The notes under the pieces are model-generated. The model did no database searches. It was not told the DNA's origin and was given only the letters and a program-made list of their open reading frames with translations. DNA of 64,000 bases from Candidatus Bathycorpusculum sp. (GTDB lineage Archaea > Thermoproteota > Bathyarchaeia > Bathyarchaeales > Bathycorpusculaceae): positions 1-64,000 of the forward strand of contig WRJX01000104.1 in the NCBI GenBank assembly GCA_009778385.1. Direction: 5' to 3'. Positions 7,749 through 16,553 of the stretch are shown one piece after another. The position numbers and the translations under genes were made by a program. How positions within the stretch are numbered: position 1 is the stretch's first letter; each line of letters opens with the position of its first letter.

Positions 7749-8641
7749 CCTTTAAAATTCTCATAAGTGACAAAATCTTTGAAGACGGAATAAAAATACT
7801 GCAGGAAAAAGGCTACCAAGTTACAACTGCTTGGAATGTGCCTAAAGCTGAACTCTCAAAAATAATCGCTGACTATGACGTTTTAATTGTCAGGTCAGCA
7901 ACCAAAGTCAAAGGCGAACTTTTAGCTAATGCAAAAAATCTCAAAGTTATAGCCAGAGTAGGCGAAGGTCTTGACAATGTTGACTTTCAGAAAGCAAACG
8001 AAATGGGTATAAAAGTTGTAAACACGCCACACGTTAGCTATATGAGTGTAGCCGAATTGGCGTTAGGCTACATAATTGCTCTTGCAAGAAACATTGTACA
8101 GGGCACAATAAGCATGCGTGAAGGCAAATGGGAAAAAGAACAATTCATGGGTAATGAAATAAACGGAAAAACACTTGGCATAATTGGTTGTGGCTATATT
8201 GGCAGAACAGTAGAACGTTTTGCCATACAAATGGGCATGAAAGTAATAGCAGTTGAAGAATGCGTACATGACCGATTTGTGCCTTTAGATGAAATGTTAC
8301 CTCAAGCAGATTTTATCACAATTCACGTACCACTTAGTCCATTAACTAAATACATGATTTCCACTAAAGAGTTTGAAAAAATGAAAAATGGCGTCATGAT
8401 TGTTGACTGCTCCCGTGGGGGAGTAATTAATCAAGAAGCCTTGTATCAAGCGTTGGTTTCAGGCAAAGTTAAAGCAGCCGCACTTGACGTTTTTGAGGAA
8501 GAACCACCAAAGAACAGCAAGCTACTTACTTTAGCTAATGTTATTGCTACTCCACATATTGGTGCTCAAACTGAAGAGGCACAGTTAAAGGCTAGTGTGC
8601 AGATAGCTAACCGAGTTATTGAAGTCTTAGAAAAACAGTGA
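7745..8641 (+). CDS. serA: D-3-phosphoglycerate dehydrogenase, short form
   Basis: Oxidises 3-phosphoglycerate to 3-phosphohydroxypyruvate, the first step of serine synthesis. The 298-residue protein has the 2-hydroxyacid dehydrogenase fold: early RSATKVKGELLANAKNLKVIARVG, Rossmann motif LGIIGCGYIG at residues 144-153, VDCSRGGVIN with the catalytic arginine, and the catalytic histidine in ATPHIGAQT near 279. It ends right after the catalytic domain, so it lacks the regulatory ACT/ASB domains and should not be inhibited by serine through them. The GTG start overlaps the aminotransferase stop, and its stop overlaps the next GTG. Confidence 0.9.
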   Translation: MTFKILISDKIFEDGIKILQEKGYQVTTAWNVPKAELSKIIADYDVLIVRSATKVKGELLANAKNLKVIARVGEGLDNVDFQKANEMGIKVVNTPHVSYMSVAELALGYIIALARNIVQGTISMREGKWEKEQFMGNEINGKTLGIIGCGYIGRTVERFAIQMGMKVIAVEECVHDRFVPLDEMLPQADFITIHVPLSPLTKYMISTKEFEKMKNGVMIVDCSRGGVINQEALYQALVSGKVKAAALDVFEEEPPKNSKLLTLANVIATPHIGAQTEEAQLKASVQIANRVIEVLEKQ

Positions 8642-9942
8642 GCGGACCCCCTTTGGTTGACGTAAGACCGTTTAAAGCTATAAAGTACACATCTAAAGCT
8701 GGCAACCCAGAAATGTTAGTTACTCAGCCGTATGATAAAATTGACCCTGAAATGCAAAAAGAATACTATGAAAAATCACCCTACAATTACTGCCGCCTAA
8801 TTCTACCAATAGAAATAGACAAGTACCAAATTGCACAACAACGCATCATACAGTGGCTAAAAGACGGCATAATGGAACATACATCACACCCGGCAATGTT
8901 TGTTTCACGACAAGAGTACAGTATCAACGGAAAAAAACTTGCACGCACGGGCTTAATTGCTGCCTTACGGTTGTATCCTTACAACGAAAACATGGTTTTC
9001 CCACATGAATTTACGCATTCAGCACCAAAAGCAGACCGGTTAAACATGCTACGAACTGTGCAAAAAGACCTTGAACAAGTTTTTCTAATGTACCCAGACA
9101 CCGAGAGTAAAACAATTGACTTCTTTAAAGAAGTGGCTAAAACTACACCTTTTGTTAAAGTTACTGATCCAGATGACGTAGAGCACACCATTTGGGAAAT
9201 TACCGATTCTGAAAAAATTCAATTCATTCAACAGGTATTAAGTGAAAAAAGAATGGTCATAAATGATGGCCACCATCGATATGAAAGCGCTCTTGCTTAC
9301 CGTGATGAAATGCGTGCCAAAGGTGATTTGAGCGATGATTCAGCGTTTAACTTCCATATGTGTTACATGGTACCTGTACAGGATGAAGGCTTAGTAATTT
9401 TACCAACACATAGACTACTTAAAGAAGTTAAGATAACATCTGAGATTATGGAAGAATTCAAACGTTACTTCACGGTTACCGATGTAGCACCGAATGTTGA
9501 GGCTTTAGATAATTACCTTTCAAACCACATCAGTGAACATGCTTTCTGTGTTTATGACGGAAAAAACGCCTACGGTTTAACAATGAAACATGAAGAAAGC
9601 GTTTATCAATTTGTTAACACTCACACATCAAAAGAAACTAAAATCTTTGATGTTGTTATTCTCCGGGATATTGTATTTAAAACTATTCTGAAAACTGGCG
9701 AGTTAAAAATCGATGAAAACATTATCTATGTGCGATGGATCAAAGCAGCCATAGAGAAAATAAACCGTGGAGAAGCCAGTGTGGCATTTCTTGTAAACCC
9801 AATCAGCGCCAAAGCCGTTTCGGAACTTGCATTACAACATGAACGCTTACCAGAGAAAAGCACAGATTTTTACCCTAAACCATTATCAGGCCTTATGATG
9901 ATGGACATTTCAGCGTCTGAAAAACTTTTTTCTTTTTTGTAA
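8638..9942 (+). CDS. DUF1015 protein of the serine operon
   Basis: A 434-residue DUF1015 protein, coupled to serA by a GTGA overlap. Its core holds INDGHHRYESALAY at residues 208-221, which resembles the DGHHR loop of the ParB/sulfiredoxin superfamily. That superfamily includes free-serine kinases such as archaeal SerK and staphylococcal SbnI. DUF1015 genes often sit beside serA and class V aminotransferases in other genomes. No phosphoserine phosphatase gene is seen here. I therefore infer a phosphoserine/serine-converting or related role; the family has no settled function as far as I know. Confidence 0.75.
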   Translation: MSGPPLVDVRPFKAIKYTSKAGNPEMLVTQPYDKIDPEMQKEYYEKSPYNYCRLILPIEIDKYQIAQQRIIQWLKDGIMEHTSHPAMFVSRQEYSINGKKLARTGLIAALRLYPYNENMVFPHEFTHSAPKADRLNMLRTVQKDLEQVFLMYPDTESKTIDFFKEVAKTTPFVKVTDPDDVEHTIWEITDSEKIQFIQQVLSEKRMVINDGHHRYESALAYRDEMRAKGDLSDDSAFNFHMCYMVPVQDEGLVILPTHRLLKEVKITSEIMEEFKRYFTVTDVAPNVEALDNYLSNHISEHAFCVYDGKNAYGLTMKHEESVYQFVNTHTSKETKIFDVVILRDIVFKTILKTGELKIDENIIYVRWIKAAIEKINRGEASVAFLVNPISAKAVSELALQHERLPEKSTDFYPKPLSGLMMMDISASEKLFSFL

Positions 9943-10143
9943 GTAATTTAACATTTCATTAATTAGCAATAACAGCAGAGAAAACACGACTTAAAAATGA
10001 AAAAGAAAATTTTAATAACTGAATTAAAAATTGCTGTTATGCCATACAATATCAAAATTAGATACCATATTAGCCTCTATATGAAAGGTCATTAATGGTT
10101 GCTTCCCTATGCCAACATAACGCTTAATTAAATCTACAACAAT

Positions 10144-10168
10144 ACCTTCTTAAAAAGAAAAAGAAGGT
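10144..10168 (+). promoter_or_regulatory. 8-bp inverted repeat covering the aquaporin ribosome binding site
   Basis: ACCTTCTT, a 9-nt A-rich loop, then AAGAAGGT. The right arm contains the GAAGG that would serve as Shine-Dalgarno for the TTG at 10178 (10-nt spacing). If folded in RNA, the hairpin would hide it. Confidence 0.4.
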
Positions 10169-10177
10169 TAAAAAATA

Positions 10178-11023
10178 TTGAGTACCCAAAAGCAAAATAA
10201 TTTAGAAATTAAAAAATATGTTGCCGAATTAATTGGAACATTAATACTCGTTTTAGCAGGTTGTGGTAGTGCAGTACTTGCAGGCTGGAATTTTGGATAC
10301 TTAGGTGTGTCTTTAGCCTTTGGTCTTTCAGTACTAGTAATGGCTTATACAATAGGCAGTATTTCAGGTTGCCACATTAACCCAGCCGTTTCAATATCTA
10401 TGTTAGCTGCTGGAAAATTAAGCATTAAAGATACTATATTCTATGTTCTTTTCCAATGCATAGGCGCAACAATAGGAGCAGGCATACTTTATTCAATTGT
10501 AACAGGCAGCCTACCCTTTGTAGGTAACACAACAATAACCAGTTTAGCGCAAAACGGTTATGGACGCGCTTCACCAGGAGGTTATCCACTTGTTGCAGCA
10601 TTTGCCGCTGAAATAATTTTCACGTTCATTTTCGTTCTTGTTATTCACGGCGCAACAAGCAAGAAGGCACCAAAAGGCTTTGCAGGAATAGCAATTGGGC
10701 TTGCTTTAACATTAGTTCACCTTGTTTTAATACCAATAACTAATGCCAGCGTTAACCCAGCTAGAAGCTTAGGCCCAGCATTGTTTGTTGGTGGTTTAGC
10801 AATAGAACAACTTTGGTTGTTTTTTGTTGCCCCAATAATTGGCGGATTACTTGCTGCAGGCGTATGGAGAATAATAACTGACGAAGAGACTCAAAACCAA
10901 ACTACCATAACTGAGGAGACCTACGAACCATTAGTTGGAACAACAAAATACCCCCGTACAGAACAAGTTATGGAGCAAACTGCACCTGAAACAGAGAAAA
11001 TGACATTACGAACAGAGCGGTAG
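10178..11023 (+). CDS. Aquaporin, AqpZ-like MIP channel
   Basis: Six-helix water channel in the cytoplasmic membrane, 281 residues. The first half-helix motif GCHINPAVS is at about residues 64-72 and the second, NASVNPARS, near 193-201. The segment LTLVHLVLIPITNASVNPARS is almost that of bacterial AqpZ. The histidine before the second NPA and the arginine after it form the narrow selectivity filter of orthodox aquaporins, pointing to water rather than glycerol. After the last helix comes an unusual polar tail of about 50 residues rich in Thr and Glu. The TTG start sits behind a possible hairpin-masked ribosome binding site. The gene is monocistronic. Confidence 0.9.
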   Translation: MSTQKQNNLEIKKYVAELIGTLILVLAGCGSAVLAGWNFGYLGVSLAFGLSVLVMAYTIGSISGCHINPAVSISMLAAGKLSIKDTIFYVLFQCIGATIGAGILYSIVTGSLPFVGNTTITSLAQNGYGRASPGGYPLVAAFAAEIIFTFIFVLVIHGATSKKAPKGFAGIAIGLALTLVHLVLIPITNASVNPARSLGPALFVGGLAIEQLWLFFVAPIIGGLLAAGVWRIITDEETQNQTTITEETYEPLVGTTKYPRTEQVMEQTAPETEKMTLRTER

Positions 11024-11264
11024 TTTACAGCATTGTGGAACAGAGTAATAATCCTGTTCTGCAAAAGTAAACTTAAGGGCACTAACCCTTTTTTCTCTAT
11101 TTGTTAACAGTTAACGTGATTCTATAAACCCAAACCAATGACATGAATACATAAGCTGAATTAGTGATATGCTATACAAAATGAACTGGCATATTGAGGC
11201 TTTGTTATAATTAAACAATAAACTAAAAGTGAGTGGTGCCCAACTCTTTTTTAGAGGTTAGGGA

Positions 11265-11411
11265 TTATTTTGTGTATTTTATTGGTTGGCGTTTAAATTT
11301 TTTCTTGCAGATTATGCTACAGAAATGATAGGTTTCGCCTTCGTAAGTAATTTTGAACTTAGCAGTATTCTCGTCTAGAACCATACCGCAGACTGGGTCT
11401 CTAAATGACAT
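11265..11411 (-). CDS. YHS-domain microprotein
   Basis: A 48-residue ORF with an ATG start. It begins with the YHS signature DPVCGMVLDENTAKFKI, followed by YEGETYHFCSIICKKKFKR. The first cysteine (C8) and the C-x3-C pair (C32, C36) are the conserved putative metal ligands. YHS/TRASH-like domains bind heavy metals in metallochaperones and transporters. Here the domain stands alone, between the aquaporin and the DEAD helicase, so it may act as a small metal sensor or chaperone. Confidence 0.75.
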   Translation of the reverse strand: MSFRDPVCGMVLDENTAKFKITYEGETYHFCSIICKKKFKRQPIKYTK

Positions 11412-11798
11412 TCTCTGAGTTAAACCTCAGGGAAGATTATACTTGCAACCATTTATGGGTAGTGGTGAAACAAGAACAAAGCTCCAAAGAAACAAACAGA
11501 CTTTAAACTTATGCAAGTTAGTAACACTTCGTTTACAGATGAATTATCCATAGATTACTTAATAGCACAAATTTAGAGCATTAAACCATAAGATGTAACT
11601 AAATTAATAATGTAAAGAGAGAATCAAATGCTGTTTGTAGGGGACCGATTGGAGTATTTGCCAAAACAAAGCATACCAGCACTGGTCAATAACGGACTAT
11701 CAAGTGGGTACAAAAGTTACTGAAAAATGTGGCTATCTTTTTCCAGAAAAGACAGCAAAAATGTGTGACCAACTCTGATTTTAAGAAAAGAGTGGTTT
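11412..11798. other. Intergenic region, no supported gene
   Basis: About 390 nt. A 31-residue plus-strand ORF (11628-11723) has no convincing features. No hairpin or RNA gene is evident. Confidence 0.4.
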
Positions 11799-12959
11799 TT
11801 AGTAGAAGCTTTGAATTGGTGAATCGTCTGGTCCGGCTTTGTCTTTGTTAGATTTAATTTCTTCAATGCGTGTTTTGGTTAAGGATTTAATATTGTGAAA
11901 ATTGCTTAGTTCGCCATAGCTGACAAGGGTTATTGCTGTTCCTTCAGTGCCTTTACGTGCTGTTCTGCCGATTCTGTGGAAGTACACTGGAGGATCGTTG
12001 GGTACGTCATAGTTGATGATGTGGGTAATCCCTTGGATGTCTAATCCTCTTGCTGCGACATCGGTTGCAACCAGTAAACTGAGTCTGCCAGTTTTGAAGT
12101 CATTGATTGCACGGTCACGTTGTGCTTGTGTGAAACCGGCGTGAAGGGCTTGAACACGGAAGCCTTTTCGGTTCATCTGATCAGAAACCCGGCTGGTATC
12201 TCGACGGGTTCTACAGAATACAATGGCTTTCTCTACCCCGTCTTGACGTAAAATGTTGCATAATGCTTCGAATTTGCCGTTTTGGTTAATAACAGTATAG
12301 AATTGTTTCATTTGGGTAACTGCAATTTCGTCTTTGCTTACCAGTATTTGCTCAGGGTTTTTCATGTATTTGTTACATACACGCATAACAGGGGCATCTA
12401 TGGTTGCGCTAAATAAGCTTGTTTGTCTGTCACGTGGTGTTTTATAGAGGATGTATTCAACGTCTTCCATGAAGCCCATGTCAAGCATACGGTCAGCTTC
12501 ATCTAACACAACAATTCTAACCGAAGCTAAGTTAAGTACACGACGCTTCATTAGGTCAATTATTCGTCCAGGGGTACCTACAACGATGTGGATATTGCCG
12601 CTTAAAGCATGAATTTGTTTGTTAATTGATTCGCCACCATAAACGGGTAAAACACGGATTTTTGCGTATTTACCAAATTTAGATAGATTATCAGCTACTT
12701 GAACAGCTAACTCGCGTGTTGGAACTAAAATTAGACCCTGAATGCCTTTAACATTAGAGTCTAAACGTTGAATCATTGGTACACCAAAAGCAGCGGTTTT
12801 ACCTGTTCCAGTTTGTGCTTGCCCAATAACATCTTTACCTTCAAGCAAGGGCATTATTGCTTGAGCTTGAATAGGAAAAAGAGTTTCAAACCCTAACTCG
12901 TTTAAACTTTTCAAAACTTCCCTACTTATAGGTAAGTCTTTAAATGATTGTACTTGCAA
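11799..12959 (-). CDS. DEAD-box ATP-dependent RNA helicase
   Basis: A 386-residue RNA helicase core with all DEAD motifs: Q-motif region FPIQAQAIMPLL, motif I AQTGTGKTAAF, Ia PTRELAVQV, Ib TPGRIIDLM, II VLDEADRMLDMGF, III SAT, IV FCRTRRDTSRV, V ATDVAARGLDI, and VI HRIGRTARKG. It ends soon after motif VI with a short charged tail, so it is a minimal helicase without an RNA-binding extension. Such proteins unwind RNA duplexes in ribosome assembly, RNA decay or cold adaptation. A long leader precedes the gene. Confidence 0.92.
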   Translation of the reverse strand: MQVQSFKDLPISREVLKSLNELGFETLFPIQAQAIMPLLEGKDVIGQAQTGTGKTAAFGVPMIQRLDSNVKGIQGLILVPTRELAVQVADNLSKFGKYAKIRVLPVYGGESINKQIHALSGNIHIVVGTPGRIIDLMKRRVLNLASVRIVVLDEADRMLDMGFMEDVEYILYKTPRDRQTSLFSATIDAPVMRVCNKYMKNPEQILVSKDEIAVTQMKQFYTVINQNGKFEALCNILRQDGVEKAIVFCRTRRDTSRVSDQMNRKGFRVQALHAGFTQAQRDRAINDFKTGRLSLLVATDVAARGLDIQGITHIINYDVPNDPPVYFHRIGRTARKGTEGTAITLVSYGELSNFHNIKSLTKTRIEEIKSNKDKAGPDDSPIQSFY

Positions 12960-13281
12960 ACTATTTTTTCTCCTGCCACAGAATCATTCATGTCATAGTT
13001 TTTGAGCCCAGGAGCTTATGATTATACATGAGTTAATGTGACACTTTCATCACTTTGGAGCAGGGAATATAAAAAGATTTGTAAATCTGAAAGAGGAACT
13101 GAACATAAAATAATCGATACAAATTTAATTTCCCAATAAAAACGCTAAATTATCCACCCAAACAAACATTACTTATCAATTGTGGCTGTAAAAGTGCAGC
13201 CACATATCTAAATTTAGTTTGAATCCTCAAAATAGGCAATCAGTCGGTTTGATTCTATATAAAACCACGAAGTGAAAATAA
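12960..13281. other. Divergent intergenic region
   Basis: About 320 nt between the helicase and the next, divergent gene. It probably holds the helicase leader and both promoters. No ORF or repeat is supported. Confidence 0.4.
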
Positions 13282-13551
13282 ATGGGTAAAATAAAACGAA
13301 AAGTGCCGCCACCATATTTTTACAGTGGTGAGCATGAAACTAAAAATGAAAATGAAAGAGAAACTTTTGATGTTTATAATAGCACACAAAGAGAACAGAT
13401 GCTCGAAGACGATGAGATGACCGCAGCAGAAGAAGGCTTTATGTGTGGCAGAGAACAAGAACCAAGTAAGAAAGAAACCCAGCGTAATGCTATAAGCCAT
13501 GATGATTCAACATCAGTGGAGCTGGCTAAAGAAGACAGCGAAGACGACTAA
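13282..13551 (+). CDS. Small acidic hypothetical protein
   Basis: An 89-residue protein, basic at the N-terminus (KIKRKVPPPYFYSG) and acidic elsewhere, with REQMLEDDEMTAAEEGFMCGRE in the middle and a highly acidic end (ELAKEDSEDD). It is likely disordered at both ends with one central helix. A TATA-like TCTATATAAAAC lies about 25 nt upstream, which suggests a very short leader. A T-run follows the stop. I do not recognise the family. The antisense ORF here looks like a shadow. Confidence 0.65.
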   Translation: MGKIKRKVPPPYFYSGEHETKNENERETFDVYNSTQREQMLEDDEMTAAEEGFMCGREQEPSKKETQRNAISHDDSTSVELAKEDSEDD

Positions 13552-13563
13552 CCTTCTTTTTTA
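13552..13563 (+). terminator. T-rich terminator
   Basis: CCTTCTTTTTTAG immediately downstream of the stop codon of the small acidic gene. Confidence 0.4.
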
Positions 13564-13821
13564 GCTTGAAAATATTGGTTTAAAACAGTTTTTGATAGAA
13601 TGATATGTCGGTTCTTGGTTGGATGACTAAAAATACCCCAAACGTCAAATGTGGACTCTTAGCTGTTTCAGATTTGCCTTTTCTAGTTAGTAGTTGATTG
13701 GTTAAGTAATAATTTAGCATGTAAACGGTAAGCAAAAAGGCATTATTTTGCAAGTTTGTCAATTTATTAATTGATAACTTAAAGAATATCCAACTTTGTT
13801 TTTTTGGTCAAAGAAAAGGGT

Positions 13822-15192
13822 TTATTTTTGTAAGAATTTGCGAAGTTCCTCCATTTTATGAATTTCAATAGAGTTGCTTGCATGTCTCATTGTAGTACGT
13901 GCGCCTGCAGTAAACAATACTGTCTCTTTATCTGAGAGCAATCGTAAAGAGTACAACTTGCTTGCAACAAAAGAAATTGTATCTTTTTCTGCTAAGTAAT
14001 CTATGTAAACTGGTTGAACACCAAATGTTAGATCTAGCTGTTTTTTGACTTTAATATCTGGAGTTACAGCAATTATAGGTTGAGAAATTTTAAAACGTGA
14101 AATCATTCTTGCAGTATAACCAGTCTTTGTTAGAGTTATAACTTTGTCAAGAGGCATACTTTGACATATCCGTTGAATCGCCCTGCTAACTGTGTCAGAA
14201 ATGTTAACAAAATTGGTGTCTTCAACTTTACTTTTCACTGCAGTTTCAGTTTCATTGGAGATACGACTCATCATTTCTACAGCTTCTACAGGGTACTGAC
14301 CGATTGCAGTTTCACCTGAGAGCATAATTGTATCTGAACCATCCAAAATAGCATTGGCAACGTCACTTACTTCAGCTCTTGTAGGTTGAGGTTGATGCAC
14401 CATGGATTCTAACATTTCAGTGGCCGTTACAACTAATTTTCCACGTTGGTTACAGCGTTTAATTATTGATTTCTGGACAAGGGGAACCTTTTCTGGTTCA
14501 ATTTCAACACCTAAATCTCCTCTTGCGACCATTATACCGTTTGCTACCTCTAAAATGGCGTTAACGTTTTGAACGCCTTCAAAGTTTTCTATTTTAGCGA
14601 TAATTCCTCCTTTGTAAATTTTGGCAAGGTCTTCAACGTCACAAACGTTTCTAGTGAAAGAAAGTGCAATGTATTCTACATCAAATTTTTTAGCAAAATC
14701 TATAATTTCTAAGTCATAGTCGGTAAGTGTAGAAACTGATAGGCGTTTATTTGGCAGGTTAACACCTTTACCATCCTCAATTGTGCCGTTGTTTATAACA
14801 AGCAGGCGTAGTTTTTCGTCAATTTTTTCAGTAACAATTGTTCGAATTTTTCCGTTGTCGATAAGAATGGCATCACCTACGCCTACAGTGTCGTAAAAAT
14901 CATGGTTGAAACTTACTTCGTCATCTCCGTCAAAACCGGCTTCTAATATTTCATTTCTACGTAAAGCCCTTTTTTGTGAAGTTTTAAGCCTGATTTCTGG
15001 ACCTTTAAGGTCTATAATTATTGGAATCTCAGCTATTTTTCGCACCGTTTCAATTACATTTTGGTACTGGTCTGCATTTCCATATGCAGTGTTAATTCGT
15101 GCACCATTCATTCCGGCATGTACCATTTTTTTGATTATATCATTAGTGCAACTAGCCGGACCAATTGTTGCGATAATCTTCGTCTTCTTCAT
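13822..15192 (-). CDS. pyk: Pyruvate kinase
   Basis: Converts phosphoenolpyruvate and ADP to pyruvate and ATP; 456 residues from the ATG at 15192 (MKKTKIIATIGPAS), the family's normal N-terminus. Visible are DLKGPEIRLKT, LIDNGKI, KIENFEGVQNV with the catalytic lysine, VARGDLGVE, VTATEMLESM, and SGETAIGQYPVEAVEMM. The usual R-x-N-F-S-H-G loop reads RINTAYG here, so the serine that helps bind K+ in classic enzymes is alanine, and the Thr after the conserved Asp is Leu (DLKG). This points to a K+-independent or altered cation site. It is monocistronic and divergent from the coiled-coil gene. Confidence 0.92.
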   Translation of the reverse strand: MKKTKIIATIGPASCTNDIIKKMVHAGMNGARINTAYGNADQYQNVIETVRKIAEIPIIIDLKGPEIRLKTSQKRALRRNEILEAGFDGDDEVSFNHDFYDTVGVGDAILIDNGKIRTIVTEKIDEKLRLLVINNGTIEDGKGVNLPNKRLSVSTLTDYDLEIIDFAKKFDVEYIALSFTRNVCDVEDLAKIYKGGIIAKIENFEGVQNVNAILEVANGIMVARGDLGVEIEPEKVPLVQKSIIKRCNQRGKLVVTATEMLESMVHQPQPTRAEVSDVANAILDGSDTIMLSGETAIGQYPVEAVEMMSRISNETETAVKSKVEDTNFVNISDTVSRAIQRICQSMPLDKVITLTKTGYTARMISRFKISQPIIAVTPDIKVKKQLDLTFGVQPVYIDYLAEKDTISFVASKLYSLRLLSDKETVLFTAGARTTMRHASNSIEIHKMEELRKFLQK

Positions 15193-15440
15193 AATCATCC
15201 ACAATAGTGAGACGTAATTTAAAATTAAAAGCATAGCGGTCTAAATATCCATATTTCTAAAGCAACTAAATAGAAACCACACAACCAACAAGGGATGTGA
15301 ACGTTAAATAAACACAGTTTTATGCTACAAATTGAGTGGTTTTAGACAGTTTAGGCGTATTTTAAAGATAATAGATTGTTAGTCTATCAGGCGGTTTTTA
15401 CAGGCTATTTTGTGTCTACCTTGATTTACAGGGTTCAATC

Positions 15441-15566
15441 ATGTATGAACATGACAACAGCCGTTTGATAGTTGACTTTGCATTTGAGCACAAATTAAAT
15501 ACTATAAACGCTATTATGTTTCGTTTATGGGGTACCATCCTCGAACACGGTCGTCTAAAAGAGTAA
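15441..15566 (+). CDS. Possible 41-residue ORF overlapping the coiled-coil gene
   Basis: ATG-started frame whose last 40 nt overlap the start of the next gene in a different frame. The peptide (MYEHDNSRLIVDFAFEHKL at its start) looks ordinary in composition and could be a short coupled gene, but nothing confirms it. Confidence 0.25.
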   Translation: MYEHDNSRLIVDFAFEHKLNTINAIMFRLWGTILEHGRLKE

Positions 15567-16384
15567 GTCGAGAATACAGGAAAGCTTTTCGAGAAAAAGG
15601 TAAATTCGCCAAACATCCAAACAGGCATACAACCAGACAAGACGAGGAAGAAAAAACAGTACTCTCACGGCAACAAATTTTTGAAATAACTCTTAAACGC
15701 CTACACACCTTGGGCAACCAAAAATTTGGTTCATCACCCTTTAGTGATCATTTTGACCGTTGGCTACTAAACGTGGAAACAGTTTTAGACGAGTTTGAAA
15801 CTCAGCCGGACATGAATACTGATGAACAGTTTACAAAAGAACGTAACCAAGTACTTGCAGCAGTTAAACTGCAGCTTGAAAACCATCGACACAGAGAAGC
15901 AAATCTTGAAAAGCAAATAAACAATTTCGCAGACGCTAAAAACCGTCTTCAACAAACAAACAACGAATATTTAACCAAAACACTTACACTTAAAGGCCAG
16001 AAAAATGCCGTGTTAAAACGGTTAAACAAAGAGTTAGAGATACTAAAAAAAGAACAAGACCAAATAATTAAATTGAAAACAGGTTTTTTTAGAGGCATTT
16101 CCAGAAAGGAACGAGAACAAAAAGAAGTTTTGGTTATGCAACAGTACAATGATAAACAGCAAGAACTTGAAGTAACCATGTTGAATTTTAAGGAAAAACA
16201 AAAACAGCTTAAGGAAGAGTTTGAGTGTAAACGTGATCCTTTGCTTGAAAATGTTAAAGTTTTTCAAAGATGTGTTAAAGAAATGGATGAGGATATTTCA
16301 TTGGAAGAGCGGTGGTTTGCTTGCGAGGCATTAAGTGATGTAGTCAACAATTTTTTCCAAAGAAAAATAAACAAACCACTTTGA
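15527..16384 (+). CDS. Coiled-coil hypothetical protein
   Basis: A 285-residue protein of unknown family. The first 45 residues are very basic (RTRSSKRVSREYRKAFREKGK) and could bind nucleic acid. Residues 50-100 form a compact helical domain containing LSRQQIFEITLKRLHTLGNQKFG. Residues 105-250 are heptad-like, rich in Lys/Glu/Gln/Leu, and predict a long coiled coil with a break near GFFRGISRKERE. The C-terminus ends in a short helix. No signal peptide or membrane segment. It may be structural or organise DNA or RNA, but function is not assignable. Confidence 0.65.
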   Translation: MGYHPRTRSSKRVSREYRKAFREKGKFAKHPNRHTTRQDEEEKTVLSRQQIFEITLKRLHTLGNQKFGSSPFSDHFDRWLLNVETVLDEFETQPDMNTDEQFTKERNQVLAAVKLQLENHRHREANLEKQINNFADAKNRLQQTNNEYLTKTLTLKGQKNAVLKRLNKELEILKKEQDQIIKLKTGFFRGISRKEREQKEVLVMQQYNDKQQELEVTMLNFKEKQKQLKEEFECKRDPLLENVKVFQRCVKEMDEDISLEERWFACEALSDVVNNFFQRKINKPL

Positions 16385-16553
16385 TAATCCAAACAGGAAG
16401 TTAAAGATAAAAAAAGGTTCTTTCAAAACATTGTCCTTGCAACTCTAAACTGCATACATGTATATAATTGCAGGTTGTGTACAAGGTGAATAAAAAGGTA
16501 AACATGTAAGCTGTTGATGTTGAAGTTAAAATAAAGGAAGAGGTCTTTAGCGG

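Noticed and set aside
11628-11723. 31-residue plus-strand ORF
   Set aside because: Too short and without ribosome binding site, domain or context.
13255-13500. 81-residue Phe/Ser-rich ORF antisense to the acidic protein
   Set aside because: Phe/Ser-rich shadow of an acidic, Lys/Glu-rich gene; no independent coding signal.
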